Source: Acanthaster planci (Eukaryota; Echinodermata; Asteroidea; Valvatida; Acanthasteridae). Taken from it: DNA of 46,771 bases. Of this stretch, positions 24,601-34,300 are shown one piece after another. Each line of letters starts with the position of its first letter. The stretch's first letter is position 1. Under the pieces are notes generated by a model. It had not been told where the DNA came from and made no database searches. It saw only the letters and a program-made list of their open reading frames with translations. Both the position numbers and the translations under genes were made by a program. Location: assembly GCF_001949145.1 (NCBI RefSeq), contig NW_019091426.1, forward strand, positions 795,128-841,898. The letters are read 5' to 3'.

Positions 24601-25240
24601 TTGGGCTTTAAACAATCAGAAAACATAAAAGTGTAGGACCACTCATTAGTCTCCTGTGTTGCACTTTTGTGTAGCCCTAACGAAATGCAAGTGCTTTAAG
24701 TTCTTCACACGTATACCGGACACCCTCTGAGCATTATGACCGACGTACCTGCATTCATTACCTGTAGTAAGGCCTCGCTCTAGTCTTCAGCAAGGCTTTG
24801 TAACATGCATACATGTACAGTATACATAGTGTTTCCACGCAGTGAAGCAGTAAAGCAAAAGTTTTGACCCCAAGCCCTCGTGATAAGTCACAACGTGATC
24901 GCAGTCACGACATGATGATGAAGTGAAAGTAAGAGGACAATGATCAACAGTTTCGGCTGGCACCTGGCACTACAGCATAGAAGTGCTACGTGCATGAGGA
25001 AAATCTGGCCAGAGAGCTGTATTCGTCAGCTATATCTATACAACAGCTGCAGCTGAGCAGTTGATTCCAGCACGATCGCAGTTTATTTTATTGACAGCTT
25101 CAGCTCCAGTGAGTTACTTAAAAACATGCACAATCTGGGCCCTGTGCACTACAGTTTTGTCACACTCACAGCACAGACTGCGAACACGTGTATAGATGCA
25201 TTTTTAAATAAATTATACAACAGACCTGTAAATAAGCCAT
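21609..25240 (-). CDS. Small single-LIM-domain protein, five exons (first exon tentative)
   Basis: Assembled exons 25240-25226 (tentative), 23472-23337, 22581-22455, 22085-22000 and 21661-21609 give about 138 residues. Residues 6-84 form an acidic, Pro/Lys-rich, probably disordered N-terminus (GDDDEDLPPIERP, VSESFKKLE, FKKKAPEAPKP). Residues 85-135 are one complete LIM domain with zinc ligands Cys85, Cys88, His105, Cys108, Cys111, Cys114, Cys132 and Asp135. Spacings are 2-16-2-2-2-17-2, within the family range. The protein ends three residues after the last ligand. LIM domains bind partner proteins rather than DNA and usually act at actin structures or in the nucleus. The finger is most like PDLIM/ALP-type LIM domains, but no PDZ is present and I do not recognise the exact family. 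Its 5' end faces the KLHL gene. Confidence 0.85.
22000..22085 (-). CDS. LIM protein exon with the LIM core
   Basis: The acceptor is GTTTCAG (AG at 22087-22086) and the donor GTAAAG (21999-21994). It enters in phase 2 and leaves in phase 1. It encodes GKFAKVQGRGVHFDCFKCSV and CGDNLRGQ, carrying His105, Cys108, Cys111 and Cys114. This is an unmistakable LIM core with the aromatic-Lys-Cys pattern between the two zinc modules. Confidence 0.9.
22455..22581 (-). CDS. LIM protein exon with the first zinc ligands
   Basis: The acceptor is CCCCAG (AG at 22583-22582) and the donor GTATGA (22454-22449). It enters in phase 1 and leaves in phase 2. A second possible acceptor 16 bases downstream (TTTTCAG) would break the frame, so the first was chosen. 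It encodes a Lys/Pro-rich linker (KKKAPEAPKP) and CAICGEKL, the start of the LIM domain. Confidence 0.8.
22985..23150. repeat. Likely retroelement-tail repeat in a LIM gene intron
   Basis: On the minus strand CCTGAAGAAGG is followed by ACCGAAAGCTCGG. That paired word resembles the ends of many dispersed retroelements in marine animals. The words CGACAAGAAT and ATTCTTGTCG also form an inverted pair across it. No reading frame is retained. Family and borders are uncertain. Confidence 0.3.
23337..23472 (-). CDS. LIM protein exon encoding the acidic N-terminal segment
   Basis: A polypyrimidine-CGTCGTCAG acceptor (AG at 23474-23473) precedes 45 codons plus one base, ended by a GTAAAT donor (23336). 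Codons are balanced and the peptide is acidic then basic (GDDDEDLPPIERP to SFKKLESGE). There is no known domain. The composition and the fit of phases with the next exon support it as coding. Confidence 0.7.
25226..25240 (-). CDS. LIM protein tentative first coding exon (MAYLQ)
   Basis: The minus strand has ATG GCT TAT TTA CAG followed by GTCTGT. The exon end is phase 0, which fits the phase 0 acceptor of the next exon at 23472. The ATG lies below a CpG-containing stretch (about 25245-25460) that could be the promoter or leader. The donor is weak (GTCTGT instead of GTRAGT) and upstream ATGs exist in other frames, so another first exon is possible. Confidence 0.35.
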
Positions 25241-26476
25241 TGTGAAATGTCTGCCAGGACCGAAGTTTCCTCGGCTAAGAGACTTGTCCAGACAGAGGTA
25301 ATTCACTTCCTACTCTCGCTGGCTGGCCGTCTGCTCTCCATAAACATCAGCTTGTTGAGGAGACACATCATCAACTCCCTGAAGAGTGAGTTGACAGGGG
25401 GCGCCCGGGTATGATTCACACGGGTCGACCAGACTTGTCATGATTCACCGTAAATGACGTTGACGTTGCGCACCGTAATGTGATGGTCAGCCAAGGTCGG
25501 ATAAAATGGTCAGCCAAGACGGGGCAGCGATTTTGAGCTGTTTTGCCTCAGTCTCAGTTCCCGTCGCAATGAGTGATTTATGGCCACAACGAGCAATGGT
25601 ATTGACCTTGAACACCTTGGTTGGCGCATTATTACGAGTAAAACTTAAGTGCAGAGTACCTTGGTATAGTGCCGCATTTTTTAATCAACGGATGAAGTGG
25701 CATCAGAGAACGAGAACTGCGATCCAAAAAAGTAGAGCCCACTTCAAAAAACCTACGAGAAGGGGGTAGGTGTGTTGGATTGGGTGGGAGGAGTTAGGGG
25801 CGCAAACCAGTATCGATTGTCCGGACAGTTATAGAACACAACCCAGCGTTATACACAAGACGCAGGAAACTAAAGCAAACATGATGGCACAGGTCCAGCG
25901 GCGTAAATTTGCGCCAGAAATTGGATAATGGGGGGAGGGGGTATTTGCCCGGCTGCGAAAATTTGAAAAGCGGAGGGGTGACACCTATGCACTATACAGG
26001 GGTAATGTTCATGCATCGTATTTATGCAGAATATTGCCATCAGGATGGCACATTGATTATTATTATTTATCAAATTGTTAACCCTTTTAAAGTGATGTGG
26101 AATACATTTTAGTTGACGGGGATTCCGAAAAACCCTTCACAATCCTCTTACATTTTTCTCACCACGAAAGGCGGGGGAATTTATTCAAAAGGTATATGAT
26201 ATAACCCCATTCCGCGGGATTTACGCCCATGCGCTATCTGTTCAACCATTGGTTCTCTGAAGAAACAAAATTAATGCGGCATTAACAGAGAAACATACTT
26301 ACCCACAAGGGGAGGAAATTGTTAATTTTTTTTTTACTGAGAACCGTGGTTTTTTTTCTGATTCGTTTCTCGGTCCACTTTTGACAATAACAATTTGGCA
26401 CCAACGTAATACAAGTGTGTCTCTTGGAATCCTAGCCTAAGGCTTGTTTGATGATAACTGATCAGAAAAGTATCTA

Positions 26477-26536
26477 AATATTCGTGATTATGTAAATACT
26501 CCACACACGTGGCTATTTGCTCCAATCAATCAAGTC
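26477..26536 (+). repeat. Direct repeat, left copy (E-box, octamer-like)
   Basis: The 44-base core agrees with 26848-26891 at 40 positions. It contains ATGTAAAT, a degenerate octamer, and ACACGTGGC with a CACGTG E-box. It lies immediately before the LINE remnant. Confidence 0.75.
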
Positions 26537-26559
26537 GCGGCTATATACTGTAAGGACGT

Positions 26560-26845
26560 ATGCAACGGGGACCTGAATTCAAGTTAGGAATCGAGTTCAA
26601 CGCATGGGAAGCTTTGGCCTCTGAGTGCTTAGCTTGGAGGGAGGATGTGCAGCAAGGCCTTTCAAGCTTTGAAGAGAAACTTGCTCAACAAACAGAAACT
26701 AAGAGACAAAGGCAGAAGACCCGAAGCCAGAGAGACAGATCAGCAAAAAACCTCATCTGCCATCATCGTGGAAAGGACTATCACTCCCGAATCGGCCTTT
26801 CCAGCCACACCAGACGCTGTTCCGAGACTGAAGGTTGCGTACAGG
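26560..26845 (+). pseudogene. LINE ORF2 C-terminal remnant
   Basis: The frame encodes a charged stretch with AWREDVQQGLSSFEEKL, then ICHHRGKDYHSRIGLSSHTR and RC. This matches the C-terminal zinc-knuckle-like motif CxxCGxxxxSRIGLxSHxRxC that ends ORF2 of many non-LTR retrotransposons. One expected Cys has become Arg (HHRGKD), and nothing of the reverse transcriptase remains, so this is a dead 5'-truncated tail. It sits 570-850 bases upstream of the KLHL ATG. Confidence 0.7.
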
Positions 26846-26847
26846 TG

Positions 26848-26904
26848 AATATTCGTGATTATGCAAATAGTACGCACACGTGGCTATTTGCAGTAAGCAA
26901 GTCG
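26848..26904 (+). repeat. Direct repeat, right copy (E-box, octamer)
   Basis: This is the second copy, immediately after the LINE remnant. Here the octamer is perfect (ATGCAAAT) and the CACGTG E-box is kept. It lies about 400 bases upstream of the KLHL TATA box, so it could act as a promoter-proximal element. That role is inferred. Confidence 0.75.
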
Positions 26905-27301
26905 TTTCAAGCTGATTAATTCCAATCTTAATCAATTCTTAGCGCTGGGTAAAAAAATCAGTAATGTTCTGGCTATAAGTCAAAGAATTTATGTAAATGC
27001 TCAACGTAAAGCAATACTATTCACTGATTCTCAGTCTAATTATAATGTAACTCACGCTATTTTTTTCACAAAATTAATTAAAGCTTGGACTTTAATTGCA
27101 AGATTATTGCCAGCGAAATGCTTTGGCGCCCTCATTAACGCTTTGCAGCCAGTCATCTACCCCGTCTGATAAAAGCGGCTGAAATGGAGACTACTAAAGG
27201 TTCCCGAGAGATATGGCGGTTCAACGCTGCATGGATATGATGCAGCTGGCTCTGTATCGTCGTAATATAAACCGCATACGCATCGCTACGTGTACCACTC
27301 G

Positions 27302-27309
27302 TATATAAA
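27302..27309 (+). promoter_or_regulatory. TATA box of the KLHL gene
   Basis: TATATAAA, followed by G, is a near-consensus TATA box 101 bases upstream of the chosen KLHL ATG. It would place initiation near 27332. The alternative is that the coding exon is joined to an upstream exon through the AG at about 27399. Confidence 0.5.
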
Positions 27310-27325
27310 GCGTGCTTCAAGTGCC

Positions 27326-27376
27326 ATGGTGGTACACAATACACTGTCTTCGAAGTTGTGGCTTCCCACTCCATAA
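27326..27376 (+). other. Possible 16-codon upstream ORF
   Basis: An ATG at 27326 in a different frame from the KLHL gene encodes 16 residues and stops 34 bases before the KLHL ATG. It is relevant only if transcription starts upstream of it, which a TATA box at 27302 makes borderline. Confidence 0.2.
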
Positions 27377-27410
27377 AGTGGTTGTTTCTGGAGGACAGTG
27401 CGGGCCAGAA

Positions 27411-29171
27411 ATGGAGGAGTTGTTGCCACATCCCTCCCCTAATGTGTCGTTGAACGGTAGCGCCGGCTGCCACAGCAGTATGGATTTTGTGGAGGACGAT
27501 CAAGGCTCTCAGATTCTGACCAAACTCCGTAAGCAGCGGTCCGACGACAAGTACTGCGACATGGTGCTGCGGGTCGGCGGACGGGTGTTCAAGGCCCACC
27601 GCAATGTGCTGGCGGCCTGTAGTCCGTACTTTGATACCATGTGCAATAGTGGGTTGGAGGAGGACATCCAGGCCGTGGCTGACATGTCTTGCACTTCAGC
27701 CGAGGGCATGGAGTTGATTTTAGACTACATGTACACAGGTAGGATCACGCTCACTGCCGACAACGTGGAATGCATCCTGAGGGGAGCCGAGCCGTTCCTC
27801 ATGGCCAATCTGAAGAACTATTGCCACAAGTTTCTCTGGCAGAACATGAATGCAGCCAACTGCCTGGTGGTCAGGCACTTGGCTGATTTATACGGGTTTA
27901 AAGAGTTGCACCAACGGGCCTGTAAGTTCATCCGCAATCAGTTCGTGAATGTTGTCCAGGATTCCATTGAGGACATTCTCCTGTTGAGCCAAGAGGAGAT
28001 TCTCGGCTTGATCACAGATGACAAGATCCGTGTGGAAAAGGAAGAGAGTATCTACGAGCTGGTGATCCGATGGGCTCAGATGGACCCTGAGAGGGTTAAG
28101 CACCTGCCTCAGTTGCTGTCGCACGTTCGTCTGTCCCAGCTAGACCGCAGTTACCTCAAAGATGTAGTGGAGAAGGAGCCCTTGGTGACTGGCAACAGTG
28201 AGTGCTTAAAACTCCTGGCAGATGCTCTCCACCAGACTGACACCACCAGAAGAAGTTACTGCAGCGACAGTCCTGTCCTGAAGCCACGAAAGGGACGACT
28301 GACGGACGTGGTGGTCATCACTGGTGGGGTCAGCGATCAAGGGCCGTTGGAGAACAGCTTCGGGTACATCATTGATGAGGATCGGTGGACCATGTTGCCA
28401 GGGCTACCGGACGAACTTCGTTTCCACGCCGTGGCCGTGCTGAACAGCTGTCTGTATGCAGCTGGTGGGTCCAGCAGCAGTCTGGTGTCCAACAGCGTCC
28501 ACTGCTATGACCCCATGAACAATTCCTGGAGCACCGTGGCCAGCCTACAGACTCCCCGTGAATACATGTCCATGGTTGAGTGCAATGGGTGCCTGTATGC
28601 CATGGGGGGCATACGGTGGGACTGCTTACAGCAAAGTGTAGAAAGATACGACCCCGACGTTGACCAGTGGAGCTTTGTGTCTCAGATGCCTACTAAACGC
28701 TATTCCATGCAGCTCGTCACCCTTAGTAACCGGTACATATATGCCATATCAGGTCGGGATGCGTCCCGACGGCCAGTGTCCACCGTCGAACGATACGATA
28801 TCCAGACTGACGAGTGGACTATCCTGCCTGACATTCCCATCCCTCAAGGTGACCAGCCCTGGGAGTTCCCCATCGTTGAGGCCTACGACAACAAGATCTT
28901 CGTCACAGATCTGGCCACCAAGTCCTTCAGCCTGGACGCGGTCCGCAACAAGTGGTCCGAGGAGGCGTGCAACTTTGGCCCTGTGGCGAGCCGCGCTTGC
29001 CTGCAGTACTGCACCATGGAGAAGAACGTCTTTGTGTTTGAGGGCTGCAATGCTTGCATCTTTAACCGTAAACTCGGCCTTTGGAGCAACATCACACCCC
29101 CGCCTGTCTCCACGTTGGCATCGGCGTGCTGTGTGCTACAAGTGCCTTATGAATTCCTCGGCAAGACATAG
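27411..29171 (+). CDS. Kelch-like (BTB-BACK-Kelch) protein, probable Cullin-3 adaptor
   Basis: This is a single uninterrupted coding exon of 586 residues, the usual KLHL length. BTB spans about 36-145 with DDKYCDMVLRV and the dimer/Cul3 face VFKAHRNVLAACSPYFDTM. BACK spans about 150-255 with LYGFKELHQRACKFI and a final EPLV. Six Kelch blades span about 298-580. Blades 1-3 have clear GG or paired aromatic motifs (AAGGSSSS, AMGGIRWD), blade 4 has SGRDASRRPVSTVERYD, and blades 5-6 are worn. The family recruits Kelch-bound substrates to Cullin-3 for ubiquitination. I chose ATG 27411; the frame is open upstream to a GTG at 27312, and ATG 27480 is an alternative start. The paralogue is not clear. 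The lack of introns could reflect an old retrocopy that stayed functional or a normally intronless KLHL. Confidence 0.95.
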   Translation: MEELLPHPSPNVSLNGSAGCHSSMDFVEDDQGSQILTKLRKQRSDDKYCDMVLRVGGRVFKAHRNVLAACSPYFDTMCNSGLEEDIQAVADMSCTSAEGMELILDYMYTGRITLTADNVECILRGAEPFLMANLKNYCHKFLWQNMNAANCLVVRHLADLYGFKELHQRACKFIRNQFVNVVQDSIEDILLLSQEEILGLITDDKIRVEKEESIYELVIRWAQMDPERVKHLPQLLSHVRLSQLDRSYLKDVVEKEPLVTGNSECLKLLADALHQTDTTRRSYCSDSPVLKPRKGRLTDVVVITGGVSDQGPLENSFGYIIDEDRWTMLPGLPDELRFHAVAVLNSCLYAAGGSSSSLVSNSVHCYDPMNNSWSTVASLQTPREYMSMVECNGCLYAMGGIRWDCLQQSVERYDPDVDQWSFVSQMPTKRYSMQLVTLSNRYIYAISGRDASRRPVSTVERYDIQTDEWTILPDIPIPQGDQPWEFPIVEAYDNKIFVTDLATKSFSLDAVRNKWSEEACNFGPVASRACLQYCTMEKNVFVFEGCNACIFNRKLGLWSNITPPPVSTLASACCVLQVPYEFLGKT

Positions 29172-29198
29172 GGCCATTTTGCGATGCCAAACATAAAT

Positions 29199-29207
29199 CA
29201 GGTGAGC
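29199..29207 (+). other. Strong splice donor just after the KLHL stop
   Basis: CAG|GTGAGC places a good donor 30 bases past the TAG. If used, the KLHL 3' untranslated region would be spliced to a distant exon. The short distance would not trigger exon-junction decay. Confidence 0.35.
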
Positions 29208-29398
29208 TTTCAATTCAAACAGTTGCAATGTCCAAAATTTTTCCCACCAGGACAATGGAGGAAAGAGTTAGCTTTCAAGTTGCACTCAAAGACTAAATCT
29301 TCTAGAGCTTTGGAGCATCTTTTGAGGCCAATTTTGGCACTGTTTTCAATAGTAGTATTATTAGGGATGGCATTCACAAGTTTTGCAATTTTGGAGGC

Positions 29399-29457
29399 TT
29401 AACCCTAACACTCCTCAGTCCTCCAACAGGTGAAGGATTGAGGAGGGTTAGGGTTAA
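29399..29457. repeat. Imperfect 23-base hairpin with TTAGGG-like arms
   Basis: Arms 29399-29421 and 29435-29457 pair at 21 of 23 positions around a 13-base loop. The right arm ends GAGGGTTAGGGTTAA, resembling two telomere-type units. It lies 228 bases after the KLHL stop, in the 3' untranslated region or intron. Similar words occur at 41032-41048 and 46355-46371. Confidence 0.65.
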
Positions 29458-29812
29458 ATATGTGTAAAGTGTAGATAAAAATTTAAATATCATTTTGTAA
29501 CTTGTTTTTAACTCCTTAAAAAAAAGCATTTAAAAAGAGGTGTAAGAACTTTGACTATCGAACCCCACAAAGTCAAAGCTTGGTCCCTCTTCTATTCTGA
29601 GCCTTTTGGCCTGCTTTGAACATATCCTAAAAATGGTTTTTTTTACAGAGTGCACTACAGACATTCTCACAATGAGATCTGAATGTACGTGTAGAACTCT
29701 CATTTATTCGAAGACCACCCGTTTGTCTGCCTGCAAAAAGGTCAGACGCTTAAGTGTGAATGGTTTGCCCGTAAATTTTGCAAATTACGCTGCACTTTGT
29801 AGATTGACCCAA

Positions 29813-29818
29813 AATAAA
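29813..29818 (+). terminator. Candidate KLHL polyadenylation signal AATAAA
   Basis: This is the first consensus AATAAA I found downstream of the KLHL stop (642 bases). A second, at 30114-30119, is followed by a TG-containing stretch. I cannot tell which is used. Confidence 0.35.
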
Positions 29819-30011
29819 ATTGATGGTGAAATGTTGGAATTACGATGTACTATTCACTAAAGCAGGTTTGAATACAGGTCTTTCATTTTTTTTTAAAATC
29901 TCTGATCAGCTCCAATTTCATGGCTCAGAGTTTATTCTTGGTTTTAAATTTCCTGTTCAAATTAAGTGAATTTAGCTTAACTCTAACAGTTCTGCATAAA
30001 ATTTGGTTTGC

Positions 30012-30280
30012 AGTACTCAGTACTACGAAGTAGTAGTCTGAACCCGAAGGACCTAGCACTACAAATTACTACTTCTGGCTAGGGCAACCTCCATTGTTAC
30101 TTGTACAGAGAACAATAAAGTTGTGCATTCATAGTGCCACAGCACTGTATGGTACCGGTACATTGTCTTATCTATTGTATTTTATGGCTTCCGAGAACAA
30201 TAAGGTCATGTCCTCTTAAAAGCGACAGCGCTGAATACTAGGCTACTAAGTAGTACTTTGTAGTATTCACGGCTGTTAGG
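30012..30280. repeat. Possible foldback element with TACTAC/GTAGTA ends
   Basis: The left side CAGTACTCAGTACTACGAAG and the right side, reversed, CAGCCGTGAATACTACAAAG are partly similar. The right end also contains nested palindromes such as CTACTAAGTAG. Borders and target duplication are unclear, so the call is tentative. Confidence 0.3.
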
Positions 30281-30794
30281 GTTAATTAGTTTAATGTCTT
30301 ACGTGTACATGTACCTATTTGCATGGGGATACATGGGTACATGTACAGTGTATGGCCAGGTACAAGCTAGCTTTCTGCCAGCCAACACCATTCATATTGT
30401 TTGTGTTGCAGAAACTATGGTGTCTAAAAACTGTTGATCAAGTTGAGCAATTTTCTAAATTGTTCTGACTTTGACCATTTTCTCTGCAGCTCATTTGCAC
30501 ATGTAGGGTGCGTGTCATAGAGCCCATCTAAATTCAATCCGGGTTAAAACATCAAATGTCTAAGTACATTTAATTTGAATGAAGATGAAATATATATCTA
30601 TTATGCCAAGTACTGTACCGGTAAGTTGCTAATTTGTTTGTCAACGCCATGCATACAGTATGCCAAACTTGAAATTTCAGTTTTAAAGATTTATTTACTT
30701 GTAAGACTTCATCCTCCGTAGATTGACTCTCTCTATCTATCGATGTTTTTCTGTTCATTTCTGGTGTTCTAAGAAACAAAGTTTAAAAAAAACC

Positions 30795-31330
30795 TGCAGG
30801 CATATGCAAATTGACTTAGCATGCAAATTTGAATGATTAGTTCCGTGAATTTTGCTGTTGGTGTGGGCGGAAGGGATTTCTTTTCCATTGCTCTACTCGA
30901 TTACATTTCCACTTGAAAACAGCAACCTGCACATCCATAAATCATTGGGCCGAGATTGGCAAAACGTCTTCCATCCTCTGTGAGACAGATTTTTTTTTAT
31001 ATGCTTTATTCACGATCAAGTGAGGTCCCTCGGGATAGTTGTGGATAAATCCATGTTTGGACCAGAGATTGAAAGACCAACCATGTTATGTGCGGCACTG
31101 CCACTTTTTTTGGCTTCAAAACAAAAAACCAGACATGTTTCTCTAATGTGTTTCCCCTGACAATGGTTTCCCCATTGATTGGCTATTGATTTCGGAGAAG
31201 TGCCCGCCAAAAAATTGACTCTCGCAGGTCGTTGGGTCAATAAGCTTCAGTCCCGGCGCTGCAGATCAAAAAAGCTTTGCTTTGTCAGAGCATGAGCAGA
31301 GACAAGGATATTGGGTTGGCAAGCCCCACC
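30795..31330. promoter_or_regulatory. Candidate cis-regulatory module with tandem octamers
   Basis: Two perfect POU octamers ATGCAAAT (30804-30811 and 30821-30828, 17 bases start to start) are followed by a homeodomain-type GATTAG, a SOX-type ACAATGG (31160-31166) and an E2F-like CCCGCCAAAA (31203-31212). The sequence is more complex than its AT-rich surroundings. Activity is inferred from motif clustering only. Confidence 0.3.
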
Positions 31331-34300
31331 CTTACAATCCAGTTTGTTAGAGAGAAGAATGGCTGAATGACCTGATTGAGAACAATTCTCCTCAGATATT
31401 CTGAAAAAATGTAGTATGGATTCATTTCCGAAAGGAAGAGAATGTGTTTACATGCTATTTGACAATAGTATTAGATCTATTGATTGGCCGTTTTCATGAC
31501 TGCACAGTGTTCGTGTACATATACATCTCTCTTCTGGAATTACCAAAGTCACTTTCTCCAGCGCTGATGAATCTAGGCATGTGATCCCTGCCGAATGTAG
31601 GCTCCTTTAATCATTGAAGCACACGGAGGAAAAAAGTCTAACCAGTTAACGTGCATGGAAGTTCTCCCTTTTCCGTTTTAAATTTGTATGTACAGTAACT
31701 TCTCCAGTCTGTACAGAATTTTTGTAATTTTTTTCTGAATTCCCCACTTGAGCGTCTTTTTAAGAAAAGATTGTCATTGAGCTGCCATTCTGTATCAGGC
31801 AACAGATTTTTCAAGATTCAGACTAGAACCAACAATGCCTAGGGAATTGGGGCCAATGTTCCATTTTCAGCGGAGCCCAGAGCCCTCTCCACCTTTATTG
31901 TGTCTTCACTATTGCTTGTGTATCATGCTTTGAAAAGCAAATGCGTGTACAAGAATGCACCACAGCACCCGTACATAGGATGAAGCACAGAGAAAGGATG
32001 TACTGGCTCCAGCATGCCTTCAGCATCAGGTTATATGGGCGTGACTTTGAGGAACTGGTGTGAATATACGTGTACATGTACAGTACATTGTATTGGTCAC
32101 CCATGTGTTCCCACAGTGCTGCGAATGGTGGCTTGCTGGGTTCATGAATACATGTAACACGCTCACCATGGCACTGTCAGAGACACTTGAGGAAATTCAT
32201 TTGGCTTCCAAAGGAATTGTGGTCAACTTCCGTGACCCGTCACCGATTAAACGTTAGCGAACGGCGGATTACTATACGTTATGTTCCATTAGTGTGACCA
32301 ATGAGGCGTCCAAAACAATGACTGAGCTTGGAGAACGTAGCACAAAGCCTGAAGTCCTGTCTAATAATTAACCTCTTTGTTAGACCTTATACACTTCCTA
32401 CTTGTAATCTGTTTTGTATGAGGGAATAAGCTGGCCGCCCACTGACTGCTTTTGTAGCAGTTGTAGTGATGTTTTGTTGTCGTCAATTACAAGGAGGATT
32501 TTCTGGAAATCTGTGTCCAGATTACAAGTTAAAACCCCCACTTCCTGCTTTTTCAGTTCTCCAAATGGTTGAGTTTCTTTCTTTCTTTTTTTTGTAAGAG
32601 AGTCTTGAAGATATGGAAACAGGATTTGAGGCTCCTGCTGTTGGTGCATTAGGGTAGATTTTAAAGCTCTCAGGAAATGATGCTTTTAAGTGAGTAAACA
32701 CTACTCGGTGCTTGAAGGGAAATTTCTGGGAGGAATCTGTTCTCCAAGGCTCAGAAATGACATCCTTGAATGGATTGATTTGGTTTGGTTTCGGGAGAGA
32801 CTGGAGTCTGGGCTTCATTTTCTACATCGAGTGAGAGAAAGGCTTAGATAAGAAGAAACCTTGAGATAGAAGTAGCAGATTTAGAGGGAATGCACCGATT
32901 GCGTGCCCCCTCCAAGTTGGCACATTTGCAATACAAATACACCTGTATATTTGCTCATGCATTGGTGAAGCAAGTGCCAACTGAATGAGTGGATACTACA
33001 TGTATTCATGTAAACTTGTGGGTCGTTGGCTGTTGCAACCTACATGTATACATGTTGAAACTCTAATCCTATCAAGTGATTGCCATCAATTAAATACATG
33101 ATAATCATCACTCCCCCAAGTATTTATGTTTGTGTACAGAGGAGTTTGGCACACAGTTGATTGTAAACTTTGGTCTGGTGACCTTAGTAACACTTACCAC
33201 TGTGCCTTAAATTTCCATAGTACTACACTAAACCTGCTCAGACTGACGTTTTATCACTGTTTACATGCTGACCTTGCATGTGAACTGAAGCCTGTTAATT
33301 AACTAATGTAAACATGGTAGATGACGCCTCTACAGAGTGTGGGCAGAGGCAGCATGGGGTACATTCCCCCGATCTGTTCACTCTGACTGGAACTGAATCA
33401 CTGCACACCTTCTCATCTGTGGGGTTGACAGGGACCGTTTCAACTGGATGCTTCAGCCCGGTGCACGTGCGAAGAAATTGGTAGTGCTTGCTCAGTTTGG
33501 CCATCCCCATTCAATTCTGTCCCAAGAAATCTCTTATTCCTGAAGCAGATATTCCAGTAACTGTTTATGGAGAGCAAGTTCACCTGCATGTATGTATTAT
33601 GAGGTGCCGAACTGAAAAGGATGAACATGTATGTAGCAATATGTGCCTTGTTCATTCATACCAACATCCATCTTCATGTTCGGCGTGTCTATATTTTTGT
33701 GATTGATTGAGTGAGTGTGAGGCGTGGGCCGGTGGTTCTGTGTTCAGCAGCGCATGAAATTACCAAATAACACCCGGCTGACAAAAAACGTAAACCGTCA
33801 TCTGTAGGAACCGGGAGCAACTGGCGATGAGTTTGGTGAAAAGCAGCAGTATCATTATGAAAAGCGTGGGTGGCGAGGGAATGTGTGCACAATATGTACA
33901 TCGCACATGTACATGCAGAGGGAAAGCAGAGGGTTTATGGCAGTTAAATGTTACAAAAAAGTAGAAAAAGTCCAACCATACGACAAAAGAAATCATTGAG
34001 CCTCTCAATCACATGGGAAATATAAAAGTAATAGCCAAAATAACATGAGAGAGGTTGAAGTCAAAACAATTCAACATATTTTTTCCTCTCACAGTATATA
34101 TGCTTGTATTAGAGAGTTTGAAGGTACTGGTGCTTACATGTACATGTACCCGCAGATCTGTCAACCTGGTGCTAACCTAATTTTAATTTGAAACCTATGG
34201 TCCTCAGAATATTTTAACCTACCGGTATGAAGGACGATTCCCTTCAAATTATTCAAACATGGAACATGTATGCTTGTACTGTCATTATTAACTTGCTTGT

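Larger units (their letters stand above)
25241..27301. promoter_or_regulatory. Divergent intergenic region between the LIM and KLHL genes
   Basis: About 2 kb separates the two start regions. Positions 25245-25510 contain CpGs and TGAATCAT repeats and may be the LIM gene's promoter. Positions 25896 to about 26240 may be a degraded hAT-type element: CAGCGGCGTAAATTT at the left, ATTTACGCCC at the right and a G-rich interior. Positions 26477-26904 hold a LINE tail bounded by direct repeats. The KLHL TATA box closes the region. Confidence 0.45.

Noticed and set aside
25506-25769. An 87-codon plus-strand frame near the LIM promoter
   Set aside because: No recognisable similarity. It lies in a CpG-containing region where open frames are expected by chance.
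28660-29196. A 178-codon plus-strand frame overlapping the KLHL C-terminus
   Set aside because: It is an alternative frame of the Kelch blades, rich in Ser, Arg, Pro and Leu with no domain. The KLHL frame explains the sequence.
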